In this document: piece by piece, positions 8,391 to 17,350 of the stretch
Layout: each line of letters begins with the position of its first letter
How positions within the stretch are numbered: the stretch's first letter is position 1
Position numbers and translations under genes: made by a program
Notes under the pieces: model-generated
What the model was told of the DNA's origin: nothing
Seen by the model: only the letters and a program-made list of their open reading frames with translations
Databases searched by the model: none
Source of the DNA: Thalassomonas haliotis
GTDB lineage: Bacteria; Pseudomonadota; Gammaproteobacteria; Enterobacterales; Alteromonadaceae
DNA length: 64,000 bases
Reading direction: 5' to 3'
Assembly (NCBI RefSeq): GCF_028657945.1
Contig: NZ_CP059693.1
Location: 5,394,001-5,458,000, forward strand

Positions 8391-9239
8391 TTAATCGCAA
8401 CTGACGGGTAAACTAAGTTTTTGCCCCCATTCGCTCCAGGAACCATCATAAACACTGACATCCCGATAGCCGCAATAATCGGCGACAAATGCCAGGATAC
8501 AGGCGGTGATACCTGAGCCGCAAGTCATCACCAGGCTCTTTTGCTCCCCGGCCAGTGCCCGAAACTGCTGCTGCAATTCGCCTTTTGCTTTAAACCGGCC
8601 CTCACTAAGCAGCTCGCTATAAGGTAAGTTGACCGCACCCGGCATATGGCCGCTGCGAACACCGGCCCTGGGTTCTGCTACCTTGCCATAAAAACGGGCC
8701 GCCCCCCTGGCATCCATCACAGAAACATCAGCATCCGTTAATACTTTACTCACCTTGTGATAATCACAAAAATATCCGGCCCTGGGCTTGGCAACAAAAT
8801 TTCCCCGGGCTAAGACTCGATCTTTAGCCGCCTCCAGCGGAAATTGCTTTTGACACCACAGGGGCAAGCCGCCGTCTAGTACCGCAACCTTATCAAAACC
8901 CATGGCTTTAAACATCCACCAGGCCCGGGCACTGGAAAAAATCCCCTGATCATCATAAACAACAACCTGGCTGTCCTGATTTATAGCTAATTTTCTCGCC
9001 TGGCGGGTAAAAACCTCGGTTGAGACCATAGTATGGGGTAAAGGGCTTTGCTGATCAGAAAAAACACCTTCCAGATCAAAACGGCGGGCATTGGGGACAA
9101 CTTGTTGCGGCCACTGAAATACAGGAGTTGCGGTGTTTCCCACAGGAGAAATACTAGCATCAAGAATAGCGAAATTAGTAGCTTCCAGGTTTGATAAAAG
9201 CTGCTCGGGTGTGATGATATGCTTAAAGGTAATTGACAT
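8391..9239 (-). CDS. sseA: 3-mercaptopyruvate sulfurtransferase (two-domain rhodanese)
   Basis: This 282-residue protein has two rhodanese domains, the second carrying the active-site loop TCGSGITAC with catalytic Cys240. The CGSG(I/V)TA loop is the signature of mercaptopyruvate sulfurtransferases rather than thiosulfate sulfurtransferases (CRxGx[RT]). It moves sulfur from 3-mercaptopyruvate to cyanide or thiol acceptors in the cytosol. It stands alone between two operons that both have sigma-54-type promoters; its own promoter was not identified. Confidence 0.93.
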   Translation of the reverse strand: MSITFKHIITPEQLLSNLEATNFAILDASISPVGNTATPVFQWPQQVVPNARRFDLEGVFSDQQSPLPHTMVSTEVFTRQARKLAINQDSQVVVYDDQGIFSSARAWWMFKAMGFDKVAVLDGGLPLWCQKQFPLEAAKDRVLARGNFVAKPRAGYFCDYHKVSKVLTDADVSVMDARGAARFYGKVAEPRAGVRSGHMPGAVNLPYSELLSEGRFKAKGELQQQFRALAGEQKSLVMTCGSGITACILAFVADYCGYRDVSVYDGSWSEWGQKLSLPVSCD

Positions 9240-9409
9240 AGCTAGCAGTACTAGAACAGGAATTAAACTAGCTTAATTTTAAAAATGGCTGGTTTCAACC
9301 ACTAAATCAACGGCTAATTGCCGAAAAGAAATGCAATAAAAGAGAATGATCTATAGCTTAGACAGCAAAGAACAAATAAAGATAAAACGGACAGCCAACA
9401 CCATCCGCT

Positions 9410-9553
9410 TTAATCACAGCCGGTAATCATAGATGATTCGTCATTGAGCAAATTCGTTTGCTTACCTTCAAAATAAGCGACAATTAATGACACAGCTAGC
9501 AAGCCAACCCCGGGCAACATCATTAACGTAAATAACATGCTCAAACTGATCAT
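9410..9553 (-). CDS. 47-residue single-span membrane protein
   Basis: The ATG at 9553 is preceded by a good ribosome site (GTGAGGT, ~8 nt) and lies 10 nt after the stop of the exported-protein gene upstream; longer frame readings would overlap that gene. The product has one membrane helix (LFTLMMLPGVGLLAVSLIVAYF) and a short acidic C-terminal tail ending SSMITGCD. It was not recognised. Co-transcription with a gene under a sigma-54-like promoter suggests a small envelope-stress membrane protein, in the manner of PspB/PspD, but this is inference. Confidence 0.65.
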   Translation of the reverse strand: MISLSMLFTLMMLPGVGLLAVSLIVAYFEGKQTNLLNDESSMITGCD

Positions 9554-9563
9554 AACCTTAACC

Positions 9564-9839
9564 TCACTTATTTGCGCTAACCAGGACAGTGTTTTTAGCA
9601 CCGGAGAAATAACCTGCCTGCACCAGTAATTCATCCGTTTTGACCGGCTCTTGCACCGATAACAGGTTTTTCCTGATAGCCTGGCGGTTTTCCTGCTGCA
9701 TTTGTTTGCTTAACTGCTCGGCATTTTGCTGCATCATATATTCAACCGCCTGTTTTACTGATAGCTCATCATTAGCCTGAACCGATAAAGAGGTTATGAA
9801 CAAGCTGGTCATCACTAAGGTAACTAAAGATTTCATCAC
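9564..9839 (-). CDS. Small exported Gln-rich protein under a sigma-54-like promoter
   Basis: This 91-residue protein has a clean signal peptide (SLVTLVMTSLFITSLSVQA, cleavage before NDELS). The mature part is a Gln-rich amphipathic helix (AVEYMMQQNAEQLSKQMQQ) and a short tail. It resembles in size, layout and some positions the exported protein at 7787-8077. It leads a two-gene operon with the 47-residue membrane protein. A candidate sigma-54 promoter ends about 85 nt upstream. Function unknown; membership in a Psp-type regulon is proposed from the promoter. Confidence 0.72.
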   Translation of the reverse strand: MMKSLVTLVMTSLFITSLSVQANDELSVKQAVEYMMQQNAEQLSKQMQQENRQAIRKNLLSVQEPVKTDELLVQAGYFSGAKNTVLVSANK

Positions 9840-10225
9840 TATTTCTCCACAAGTCTGTTACTAAAATAGGTCGCTAAATAAGCAGCCTTTCCTTCGGTAT
9901 TAATTATTAAGTCGACATAACTACTACAAAGGTTGTGCCAGCAAACAGAGAAAATCATAACAAACTGATTTTTAATGAAATTTAATTTACTTTCCAAATA
10001 AGCCTGGACAAAGGCCAGACAGAAAAAGCAACTTGACAGTTGAAAGTTGGTGAAAAAAGCCATTAATTGGTAAAAATAATGACTAAATACCAATCAGGAA
10101 AAAAGCGACAAGAAAGATGAAAGAAATAAAATCCCGAATTAGGGATCAGATTTCCCGAAAACGGGAAATCCTGACAACAATAAATATTTTAAGTCCAAGG
10201 CAGAGCTAAATAAGTTGGTGTTAGA
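9840..10225. other. Intergenic region between dusA and the small envelope operon
   Basis: These 386 nt hold the sigma-54-like element at 9925-9941 and an A/T-rich stretch. An 84-codon frame on the minus strand (9839-10093) has no ribosome site or family features and would cover the promoter, so I do not call it. Confidence 0.6.
9925..9941 (-). promoter_or_regulatory. Candidate sigma-54 -24/-12 promoter
   Basis: The minus strand reads CTGGCACAACCTTTGTA. The -24 box TGGCAC is perfect and the -12 box TTGTA differs from TTGCA by one base, with consensus spacing. The predicted start is about 75 nt before the exported-protein gene at 9839. It has the same TTGTA -12 variant as the psp element at 8148. 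Confidence 0.75.
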
Positions 10226-11239
10226 TTAATCAAAAGACACCCGGGCGAATGCCTCCCGCAACACTTTACCATCAGCTCCCGCCTGACCCGAGCTGTCGCT
10301 TAAATGGCGACGGAACAAACGGGCACCGGCAAAACCGTTACATAACCCCAACATATGCCTGAGTACATGCCAGGCCCTGCCGCCATCGCTAACGTAACCG
10401 TCTATATAATCGGCCATTTCATCAATCACCTGCGCCCGGGAGATCACAGGCGAGCTACTTTGCCACAGAGTTTGATCCGCCTGTGCCAGCAGATAGGGAT
10501 TCTGGTAAATTTCCCGGCCTATCATCACACCGTCAAGGTGGCTTAAATGCTCGCCCGCTTCTGCCAGTGATTTAATACCGCCATTAATGGAAATTTCCAA
10601 ATCAGGAAAGTCCTGTTTAATCTGATAAACACGCTGATAATCCAAAGGCGGCACTTCACGGTTTTGTTTCGGACTCAGGCCGCTTAACCAGGCTTTACGC
10701 GCATGGATAATAAAGTGCTGGCAACCGGCCAGCGAAACTTCATTGATAAACCGGTGCAAAAACTCGTAACTGTCCTGATCGTCGATACCGATACGGGATT
10801 TTACCGTGATCGGGATATCTACCGCCGCCTGCATTTGTTCAAGACACTGGGCCACCAGGGAGGGCTCTGCCATCAAACAGGCACCGAAGCGGCCGTTTTG
10901 TACCCGATCCGAAGGGCAGCCAACATTAATGTTAATTTCATCATAGCCCCGCTGCTCGGCGATTTTCGCACACTGGGTCATGGCAGCCGGATCACTGCCG
11001 CCTAATTGCAGCACTAAGGGATGCTCTTCCTCATTAAACGCCAGGTAGTCTCCTTTACCAAATAAAATGGCCCCGGTCGTTACCATCTCGGTATACAGCA
11101 CAGTTTTCTTTGACATTACCCGGTAAAAGTAACGGCAATGACGATCAGTCCAGTCGAGCATGGGCGCCACGCTGAGCTTATGAGAGATGGAATTACTTGG
11201 AATATTAAGTGCTACGCCTGATTCTACTTGAGTTGACAT
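10226..11239 (-). CDS. dusA: tRNA-dihydrouridine(20/20a) synthase
   Basis: This 337-residue protein is an FMN-dependent TIM-barrel enzyme that reduces U20/U20a in tRNA with NADPH. It shows SVAPMLDWTDRHCRYFYR at the N terminus and the conserved ININVGCPSDRVQNGRFGACLM segment with the active-site cysteine region, both characteristic of DusA rather than DusB/C. HARKAWLSGLSPKQNREVPP is a further DusA-specific tRNA-contact segment. It is a monocistronic gene on the minus strand. A 401-nt spacer separates it from the divergent solute-binding protein gene. Confidence 0.95.
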   Translation of the reverse strand: MSTQVESGVALNIPSNSISHKLSVAPMLDWTDRHCRYFYRVMSKKTVLYTEMVTTGAILFGKGDYLAFNEEEHPLVLQLGGSDPAAMTQCAKIAEQRGYDEININVGCPSDRVQNGRFGACLMAEPSLVAQCLEQMQAAVDIPITVKSRIGIDDQDSYEFLHRFINEVSLAGCQHFIIHARKAWLSGLSPKQNREVPPLDYQRVYQIKQDFPDLEISINGGIKSLAEAGEHLSHLDGVMIGREIYQNPYLLAQADQTLWQSSSPVISRAQVIDEMADYIDGYVSDGGRAWHVLRHMLGLCNGFAGARLFRRHLSDSSGQAGADGKVLREAFARVSFD

Positions 11240-11640
11240 TTTATCTGAGTTGCCTTGAACAGCCGGTGCCTTCTTTGAGAACTAATATACGGTTCCCCGC
11301 ATCCCCCCAAAACGGGGTTGGATAAGTTACAAAGAAAACACATGGGTTTACGAGTAAAAAACGGGGAAGAGCAAAGCAGACGTAAAACGCCCAATAGCCA
11401 CTCCCCGCGAAAACAGTGAAATTATACCGGGTACAGAATAAGTTTTCAGTAAAAATAAACAGCACTTCACTTATAACAACCTATAACCGACAAGTTTATT
11501 AACTATCTGACCTTTGATACTTCCCCCGGTTATTTGACTCTTCCCGGCAGTTTTAGTTATAACGTAAAAGCCAGACCGATGGGAAATTAAGCACATTGGT
11601 AAATAGTACATATATCTTTTGTTAACGCAGGTCAGATCTC
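11240..11640. other. Divergent intergenic region dusA / solute-binding protein
   Basis: No credible gene. A 74-codon minus frame at 11241-11465 lacks any domain or ribosome site. There is a small GC hairpin (CCCC-AAAAC-GGGG near 11308) and TATAAC-containing stretches around 11471-11490 and 11554; no promoter could be assigned with confidence. Confidence 0.5.
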
Positions 11641-13164
11641 TTGAAGTTAATCATCGCACTGTTGTTTTTTATACTGACAAGCACTCCCGGCTACGGCGAA
11701 CAAATCTCTATCGGCGCCGATGAATGGCAGGGATATACCCATAGCGATGGCAGCGGTCTCTATTTTGAATTATTGAAGAAGGTTTATTCCAACGACAGGT
11801 TGGACTTTAAACTCGACAGCTTTAACCGTGTTCTGAAAAAATTCGAACAAAACAAGCTGGATATCATTGTCGGGGTCTATAAGGAAGACTTGGCACGTGC
11901 GCTTTTTCCCAACTGGTATCTGGATACCGAGTATCCGATCGTGGCCTTTTATAACCCCAAATTATTAACCATTGAGCACTTAAACGACTTCAAGAAGCTA
12001 ACGACTTCCTGGCTCAGGGGTTATGCCTTTAACCGCTACCTGCCGCAGTCTGAAAATACCTACCTGATTGATGATATCAACCTGGGCTTTAAAATGCTGG
12101 CCAATCAGCGCATAGATACCTTTATCGATTATAGCTACAACCTGCCGAATACATACCGGGAGCAATTTTCCACCTTTGAGATCTTACCGTCGCGCCGCAT
12201 TTATATTGCTTTTCAACGAAATCAGCACGGCAAAAAGCTGGCATTAGCATTCGATCAAAAAATGGCCCGGTTAAGAGACTCTGGGGAGCTGGCACAACTG
12301 TTCGCAGATGAATATCAACGCTCGGGACTGGCCGATTTTAACCCAAATAAAAATGAATTCATTATTTACACCGATGAAGTCAACGTCTTAAAAGAGCCGA
12401 ATTTAGAGCAGTTAATCCTGGAACCCAGCCTGAACCGTATCCTCAACCTGACACTGGACTCGCTGGACAATTATCGCTTTACCTATAAGGTCATGCATGA
12501 CTTTTCAAAAATATATCAATACAAACAAAAAGATAATGTTTGCTTTGTCGATATGATCAAAACCCGGCAACGGCAGGCGCACTTCGCCTTTAGCGAGCCT
12601 TTCTCCCTTTATTTAGGCCTGCACCTTTACAGCAAAACGCCGCTGAGCGACAACGAAATTATTGATTTGCCGCAGCTCTTGTCTAGAAAAAACGCTAAAA
12701 AAGAATCAGGCAAAAAGCCGGGGGGAAAACAGCTCAGGTTGGCGAAGATCAGCGGCAGAAGTTATGGCGAGCGCATAGATCAACAGCTCAAGCTGATCGA
12801 CCCAGCGCTGCGCTACCCGATCCCGGTCGATGCAAAAACCGCCTTAAAACAACTCGATAACGGTCGTTTTGAACTCCTGATAGAGTACCCTTCCGAAGTT
12901 GACTTTTACTGGCCGCAAATCAGCAAAGAAAAAATTTACAGCTACGCAATTAACGGAGCCGACAGCTATATTTTAGGCCATATGATGTGTGCTAAATCAG
13001 CGAAAACCGCACAATTAATTGATGATTTCAATTTATCGTTAAAAAAACGCATGCCCACCCAGGCCTTTTACCTGATGCAATTGCAAGGGGTAGCGGAAGA
13101 CAATAAAAGTGAGTTTACCCGTTATTTCAACCAGGTTTTTCAAAACAACCATCAAGTTCAATAA
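11641..13164 (+). CDS. Periplasmic protein with two tandem solute-binding (SBP_bac_3-like) domains
   Basis: This 507-residue protein starts with TTG and a signal peptide (LIIALLFFILTSTPGYG, cleavage before EQISI). Residues ~22-232 form one bacterial type-3 solute-binding fold (GLYFELLKKVYSNDRLDFKL, DIIVGVYKEDLARALFP). Residues ~242-490 are a second copy (YRFTYKVMHDFSKIYQY, AHFAFSEPFSLYLGLHLYS). Single-domain relatives bind polar amino acids; a double copy without permease genes nearby suggests a stand-alone sensor or scavenger rather than a transporter part. Ligand unknown. No ribosome site stands out before the TTG, but the signal peptide starts there. Confidence 0.8.
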   Translation: MKLIIALLFFILTSTPGYGEQISIGADEWQGYTHSDGSGLYFELLKKVYSNDRLDFKLDSFNRVLKKFEQNKLDIIVGVYKEDLARALFPNWYLDTEYPIVAFYNPKLLTIEHLNDFKKLTTSWLRGYAFNRYLPQSENTYLIDDINLGFKMLANQRIDTFIDYSYNLPNTYREQFSTFEILPSRRIYIAFQRNQHGKKLALAFDQKMARLRDSGELAQLFADEYQRSGLADFNPNKNEFIIYTDEVNVLKEPNLEQLILEPSLNRILNLTLDSLDNYRFTYKVMHDFSKIYQYKQKDNVCFVDMIKTRQRQAHFAFSEPFSLYLGLHLYSKTPLSDNEIIDLPQLLSRKNAKKESGKKPGGKQLRLAKISGRSYGERIDQQLKLIDPALRYPIPVDAKTALKQLDNGRFELLIEYPSEVDFYWPQISKEKIYSYAINGADSYILGHMMCAKSAKTAQLIDDFNLSLKKRMPTQAFYLMQLQGVAEDNKSEFTRYFNQVFQNNHQVQ

Positions 13165-13278
13165 CCCCCAAGAATTTATCAGCTGCCAATAACCAGCTCA
13201 GACCAGTTTATAACCAGCGCTATTTTGCAGTAGCGCACTCCTATGATAAACTGAGAAAAACTCTCAAACGATAACGAT

Positions 13279-13713
13279 ATGGCTATTCAGGGACTACTAC
13301 AACAAGCTCAACAGGTGTGCCAGCAACGGGGTGCCCGCTTAACAAAAATTCGCGAACAAGTCTTTTTGCTGCTTGCCAAGCATGACGGTGCCGTCGGCGC
13401 CTACGATTTGCTGGAAGAACTGAAAAGCATAGATCCGGCCGCAAAACCCGCCACTATCTACCGGGCCCTGGACTTCCTCAGCAAACAGGGGTTTGTCCAC
13501 AAAATAGAGTCCATTAACGCCTTTGTTATGTGCCATCATTTCAGCGAATGCAGCCATCCGGTACAACTGCTGATCTGCGATGAATGCGGCCATGTAGAAG
13601 AAATTCAGTCAAATAATTTTGACCTGGCATTACGTTCCATGGCAGACGCCAGCGGTTTCAATATCAGTCACCAAATCGTTGAAGCCCACGGCACCTGCCG
13701 GGCATGTAATTAG
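13279..13713 (+). CDS. zur: Zinc uptake regulator (Fur family)
   Basis: This 144-residue Fur-family protein has an N-terminal winged helix (LTKIREQVFLLLAKHDGAVGAYDLLEELK, PATIYRALDFLSKQGFVHKIES read in parts). A C-terminal metal-binding dimer domain shows the two CxxC motifs (CDECGH and CRACN). The lack of the Fur-type HHDHxxC sequence and the presence of CHHFSECSHP fit Zur. It represses zinc import when zinc is plentiful. It is monocistronic; an inverted repeat lies ~30 nt past its stop, before a zinc peptidase gene. Confidence 0.88.
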   Translation: MAIQGLLQQAQQVCQQRGARLTKIREQVFLLLAKHDGAVGAYDLLEELKSIDPAAKPATIYRALDFLSKQGFVHKIESINAFVMCHHFSECSHPVQLLICDECGHVEEIQSNNFDLALRSMADASGFNISHQIVEAHGTCRACN

Positions 13714-13742
13714 GGAGAGTTTATATAACCTGCTTTTGGCTT

Positions 13743-13760
13743 GTTATAACAAATTATAAC
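13743..13760. promoter_or_regulatory. TA-rich inverted repeat between zur and the M1 peptidase gene
   Basis: GTTATAACAAATTATAAC is a perfect inverted repeat of GTTATAA around 4 nt, 80 nt before the peptidase start. The half site resembles the Zur box half (GTTATA), but Zur boxes normally have only 1 nt between halves, so this may be a regulator site of another kind or chance in TA-rich DNA. Confidence 0.35.
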
Positions 13761-13840
13761 TAAAGCCCTTCAGGGGCCGGACCATATCAACAGAATATGG
13801 CGTAAAAATTATCATCCACCACCTTTTAACCAGGAACTCC

Positions 13841-16246
13841 ATGAAATACTCAATGCGCTCAGCTTTTGTCTGCTTATGCCTTGCCGTAAGCGGCAGTGTT
13901 ACCGCAGGAAAATTAGCTTTTGATGACAAATTTCGTCAGTTAGAAGAAATTTTACCTACCCCCAACACATATCGTACCGCCTCCGGGGCCCCCGGCCACC
14001 AATACTGGCAACAACAAGTCAATTACGACATCGAAATTTCATTGGATGATAAAACCCAGCGCCTTACGGGAAGTGAAACCTTAGACTATCAGAATAACTC
14101 TCCCGACAGCCTGCGTTACCTGTGGCTACAATTAGATCAAAACCGGATGAAGCCAGGCTCAGGCTATAAAATGAGTGAAGCCGCCCCCGGCAATAAAAAA
14201 ATCACTTATAAAAAGTTCCGTACTATGGTGGAAACGCCGAAATTTGACGGCGGCTACCAAATCACTAAAGTCACCGGCAGCGACAACCAGCCGTTACATT
14301 ATGTGATCAACGGCACTATGATGCGGGTAGACTTACCCCGGGCATTAAAGTCAGGCGACAGCGTCGAAGTCAATATCGACTGGCAATACCAGCTGCATGA
14401 GCAAAAAGTGCTTGGCGGACGTTCCGGCTACGAATACTTTGAAAAAGATGACAACTACCTTTATGAACTCGCCCAGTGGTTCCCGCGCGCCGTAGCCTAT
14501 TACGACGTCATGGGCTGGCAAAACAAGCAATTCCTCGGCCGCGGTGAGTTTACCCTGGAATTTGGCGACTATGAAGTCGATATTACCGTACCGGCGGATC
14601 ATATCGTGGCCGCCACAGGTGTATTGCAAAACCCGAAGAAAGTCCTGACCAGAGCACAACAAAAACGCCTGAAAAAGGCCAGGAATGCCAAAAAGCCAGT
14701 ACTGGTAGTAACGCCGGAAGAAGCCCTGGCCAACGAAAAATCCCGCGCAACGGCAACCAAAACCTGGCAGTTTAAAGCTGAAAATGTCCGCGACTTTGCC
14801 TGGGCGTCAAGCCGTAAATTTATCTGGGACGCCCAGGGCTATAAAGCCGGTGCAACCGATACCATGGCGATGTCCTATTACCCCAACGAAGGTAACCCCT
14901 TATGGGAGCGCTACTCCACCGAAGCTATTATCCACACTATGGAGCAGTATAATAAGTACACCTTCGATTACCCCTACCCGGTATCGATTTCCGTGAACGG
15001 CCCGGTGGGCGGCATGGAATATCCGATGATCACCTTCAACGGCCCGCGTCCGACCCTGAACGAAGAAACCGGCGAAAAAACCTATTCCCGTAAAACCAAA
15101 TACGGCTTGATCGGCGTGATCATCCACGAAGTAGGCCACAACTATTTCCCTATGATAGTCAATTCCGATGAACGCCAATGGACCTGGATGGATGAAGGTT
15201 TAAATACCTTTTTGCAATTTATCGCCGAGCAGTCCTGGGAAGAAAACTACCCGTCCCGCCGCGGACATGCCAATGATATCACCAGCTATATGAAAAGCAG
15301 CAACCAGGTGCCTATCATGACCAACTCGGAATCTATTATGCAATTTGGCAACAATGCTTACGGCAAACCGGCGGCGGCCTTGAATATCCTGCGTGAAACC
15401 ATTCTCGGCCGGGAACTGTTTGATTTCGCCTTTAAGGAATATGCCCTGCGCTGGAAATTTAAGCGTCCGACCCCGGCAGATTTCTTCCGCACCATGGAAG
15501 ATGCTTCCGGTACCGATTTAGACTGGTTCTGGCATGGCTGGTTCTACACCACAGATCATGTTGATATCGCGCTGGAAAATATTCATTTATATCGTCCCAA
15601 CAGCCAAAACCCGGATACCGAAGAAGCCTGGGAGCGTGCGCTGGACAATGAAAGCCCGGAGTTTATCAGCAACTTACGTAACAAAGGCCAGTGGCTGCGC
15701 ACCCAGGAAAAACCTGAGTTATTAGACTTCTACAATGAGCATGATAAATTTACCGCCACCAACGCCGAGCGCAATAAGTACAACAAGGCGCAAAAGAAAC
15801 TTGAGCAATGGCAAAAAGACCTGCTGACCAATGACAGCAACTTTTATATCCTGGATTTTCGCAATATAGGCGGCTTAGTGATGCCGATTATTCTTGAGCT
15901 CAGCTACCAGGACGGCAGTAAGGAGCGCCTGACCCTGCCCGCTGAAATCTGGCGGAAAAATCCGAAGAAAACCTCGAAAATGCTGATCACCGACAAGGAA
16001 ATCACCGCCATTGCCGTCGACCCCAACTGGGAAACCGCCGATGTTAATGTCAACAACAACTACTGGCCGGCCAGACCTATCAAATCCCGCTTCGATCTTT
16101 ATAAAAAGAAGAAACAAGATATGATGCGCGATTATAATGAAGCATTAAAATCAGCGGATGAAGAGCCTTCAGCAGATAACGAGCCTTCAGCGGGTAAAGA
16201 GCCTTCAGCAAGTGAAAAGCCTTCTGCAAAAAATGAAGCGCAATAA
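13841..16246 (+). CDS. Exported M1-family metallopeptidase
   Basis: This 801-residue protein has a signal peptide (about residues 1-23, ending SVTAG). The zinc site is intact: HEVGH at His429-Glu430-His433 with the third ligand in WMDEGLNTF (Glu452). GPVGGMEYP about 40 residues before it corresponds to the GAMEN exopeptidase motif of M1 aminopeptidases. The protein is probably periplasmic or secreted and trims peptides. The C terminus carries a lysine/acidic tail with five repeated EPSA/KPSA-like units (last ~30 residues). It is followed 8 nt later by a DUF6702 gene, a pairing that suggests joint function. Confidence 0.9.
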   Translation: MKYSMRSAFVCLCLAVSGSVTAGKLAFDDKFRQLEEILPTPNTYRTASGAPGHQYWQQQVNYDIEISLDDKTQRLTGSETLDYQNNSPDSLRYLWLQLDQNRMKPGSGYKMSEAAPGNKKITYKKFRTMVETPKFDGGYQITKVTGSDNQPLHYVINGTMMRVDLPRALKSGDSVEVNIDWQYQLHEQKVLGGRSGYEYFEKDDNYLYELAQWFPRAVAYYDVMGWQNKQFLGRGEFTLEFGDYEVDITVPADHIVAATGVLQNPKKVLTRAQQKRLKKARNAKKPVLVVTPEEALANEKSRATATKTWQFKAENVRDFAWASSRKFIWDAQGYKAGATDTMAMSYYPNEGNPLWERYSTEAIIHTMEQYNKYTFDYPYPVSISVNGPVGGMEYPMITFNGPRPTLNEETGEKTYSRKTKYGLIGVIIHEVGHNYFPMIVNSDERQWTWMDEGLNTFLQFIAEQSWEENYPSRRGHANDITSYMKSSNQVPIMTNSESIMQFGNNAYGKPAAALNILRETILGRELFDFAFKEYALRWKFKRPTPADFFRTMEDASGTDLDWFWHGWFYTTDHVDIALENIHLYRPNSQNPDTEEAWERALDNESPEFISNLRNKGQWLRTQEKPELLDFYNEHDKFTATNAERNKYNKAQKKLEQWQKDLLTNDSNFYILDFRNIGGLVMPIILELSYQDGSKERLTLPAEIWRKNPKKTSKMLITDKEITAIAVDPNWETADVNVNNNYWPARPIKSRFDLYKKKKQDMMRDYNEALKSADEEPSADNEPSAGKEPSASEKPSAKNEAQ

Positions 16247-16254
16247 GTGGCTAT

Positions 16255-16752
16255 ATGCTTAAGTTTTTAGCGCTTTGCCTGGTTTTCTGGGCCTATTGGG
16301 GGGCGGCACCCGCTGCCGCCCATAGCTTTTTCTTTGGTATCACCGAACTGGCGGTGAACCCAAACAGCAAGCATATTGAAATTATCCATCAATTTACCGC
16401 CCATGATATTGAAAATGCCATCGCCGGGCAGCAGCAAATACATTTTTCCCCTGAACATAAAAATTACCCGGGTTTGATCCGGCAATTGTTTGAGCAGAAC
16501 TTTTCTGTCCTGGAAAATCAACGGGCTTTGCCCCTGACCTGGATAGGGCTGGAAGTTGTACGCGGAAAAGTCTTTGTTTATCAGGAAGGACCGGCAAAAA
16601 ACTTTTTGTCGGGTTTAGTGGTAAAAAATACATTACTCGTCGATACTTACCCTGAGCAGATAAATACCTTGAATTATCAAGATAATGATATCAAAGGTAG
16701 CTTAACTTTTACTCAATTACACAAAATTGCTGAAATTGAGGCTAATAACTAA
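16255..16752 (+). CDS. DUF6702 family exported protein
   Basis: This 165-residue protein has a signal peptide ending AAPAAA, with the mature part starting HSFFFGITELAVNPNSKHIEI. The HSFxFxITE start and the following beta-rich domain (EIIHQFTAHDIENAI) fit the DUF6702 family, usually found beside M1 peptidases. No catalytic residues are evident. Eight nt separate it from the peptidase gene, so it is co-transcribed and may help folding or localisation of the peptidase. Confidence 0.75.
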   Translation: MLKFLALCLVFWAYWGAAPAAAHSFFFGITELAVNPNSKHIEIIHQFTAHDIENAIAGQQQIHFSPEHKNYPGLIRQLFEQNFSVLENQRALPLTWIGLEVVRGKVFVYQEGPAKNFLSGLVVKNTLLVDTYPEQINTLNYQDNDIKGSLTFTQLHKIAEIEANN

Positions 16753-16828
16753 CCCAGATGGATTTACATTTGCCCGATAAGCATGCAAAATCAATCTACT
16801 AAGAAACAATCAAGGTCCGGAAAACTTC

Positions 16829-17293
16829 ATGAATGTAGAGTTTATTAATCCTTTTTTAGCTTCAATGCTCAATGTAATGTCCACCATGGCACAGATGGAG
16901 CTGGCCCCGGAAAAACCTAAGCTGAAGAAAGATGAAGTAGCCATGGGTGATGTCTCGGGATTAATTGGCATGGTCAGTGACCAGGCTAAAGGCTCTTTAT
17001 CTATTACCTTCGAAGGCCCGTTAGCCATAGCCACCATGAAAAACATGGTTGGAGAAGGCCCGGATGAGATCAACGAAGAAATTACCGATTTGGTGGGTGA
17101 AATCACTAACATGGTTACCGGCGGTGCCAAGCGTATGTTAAGTGAAAAAGGTATTGAATTTGATATGGCCACCCCTATGGTAGTTTCCGGCAATAATCAC
17201 ACCATACACCACAAAGCCGAAGGGCCTGTGGTCATTATTCCGTTGAACTCCCCCCATGGTAAAGCCTTTATCGAGTTCAGCTTCGATAAATAA
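16829..17293 (+). CDS. cheX: CheX-type chemotaxis phosphatase-like protein
   Basis: This 154-residue single-domain CheX/CheC-family protein starts MNVEFINPFLASMLNVMSTMA. The segment EEITDLVGEITNMVTGGAK has the ExxN phosphatase motif (Glu-Ile-Thr-Asn), the signature of CheY-P phosphatases of this family. It is cytosolic and isolated from other chemotaxis genes, as is usual for CheX in marine gammaproteobacteria. It is followed by an intrinsic terminator and then the 51-bp repeat array. Confidence 0.9.
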   Translation: MNVEFINPFLASMLNVMSTMAQMELAPEKPKLKKDEVAMGDVSGLIGMVSDQAKGSLSITFEGPLAIATMKNMVGEGPDEINEEITDLVGEITNMVTGGAKRMLSEKGIEFDMATPMVVSGNNHTIHHKAEGPVVIIPLNSPHGKAFIEFSFDK

Positions 17294-17325
17294 TCAGGCA
17301 GCAAAGAAATTATCAAATACCAATA

Positions 17326-17350
17326 AGCCCCGCTTTTAGCAGGGCTTTTT
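17326..17350 (+). terminator. Intrinsic terminator of cheX
   Basis: AGCCCcGC pairs with GCaGGGCT across TTTTA, followed by a run of five T. The first repeat unit begins immediately after it. Confidence 0.85.

Noticed and set aside
9554-9634. Upstream start for the 47-residue membrane protein (74 aa)
   Set aside because: It would overlap the preceding gene by ~70 nt, while the ATG at 9553 has a good ribosome site.
9839-10093. 84-codon minus-strand frame
   Set aside because: It would cover the sigma-54-like promoter and has no start signal or family features.
11241-11465. 74-codon minus-strand frame upstream of dusA
   Set aside because: No ribosome site or domain; most likely the dusA leader.
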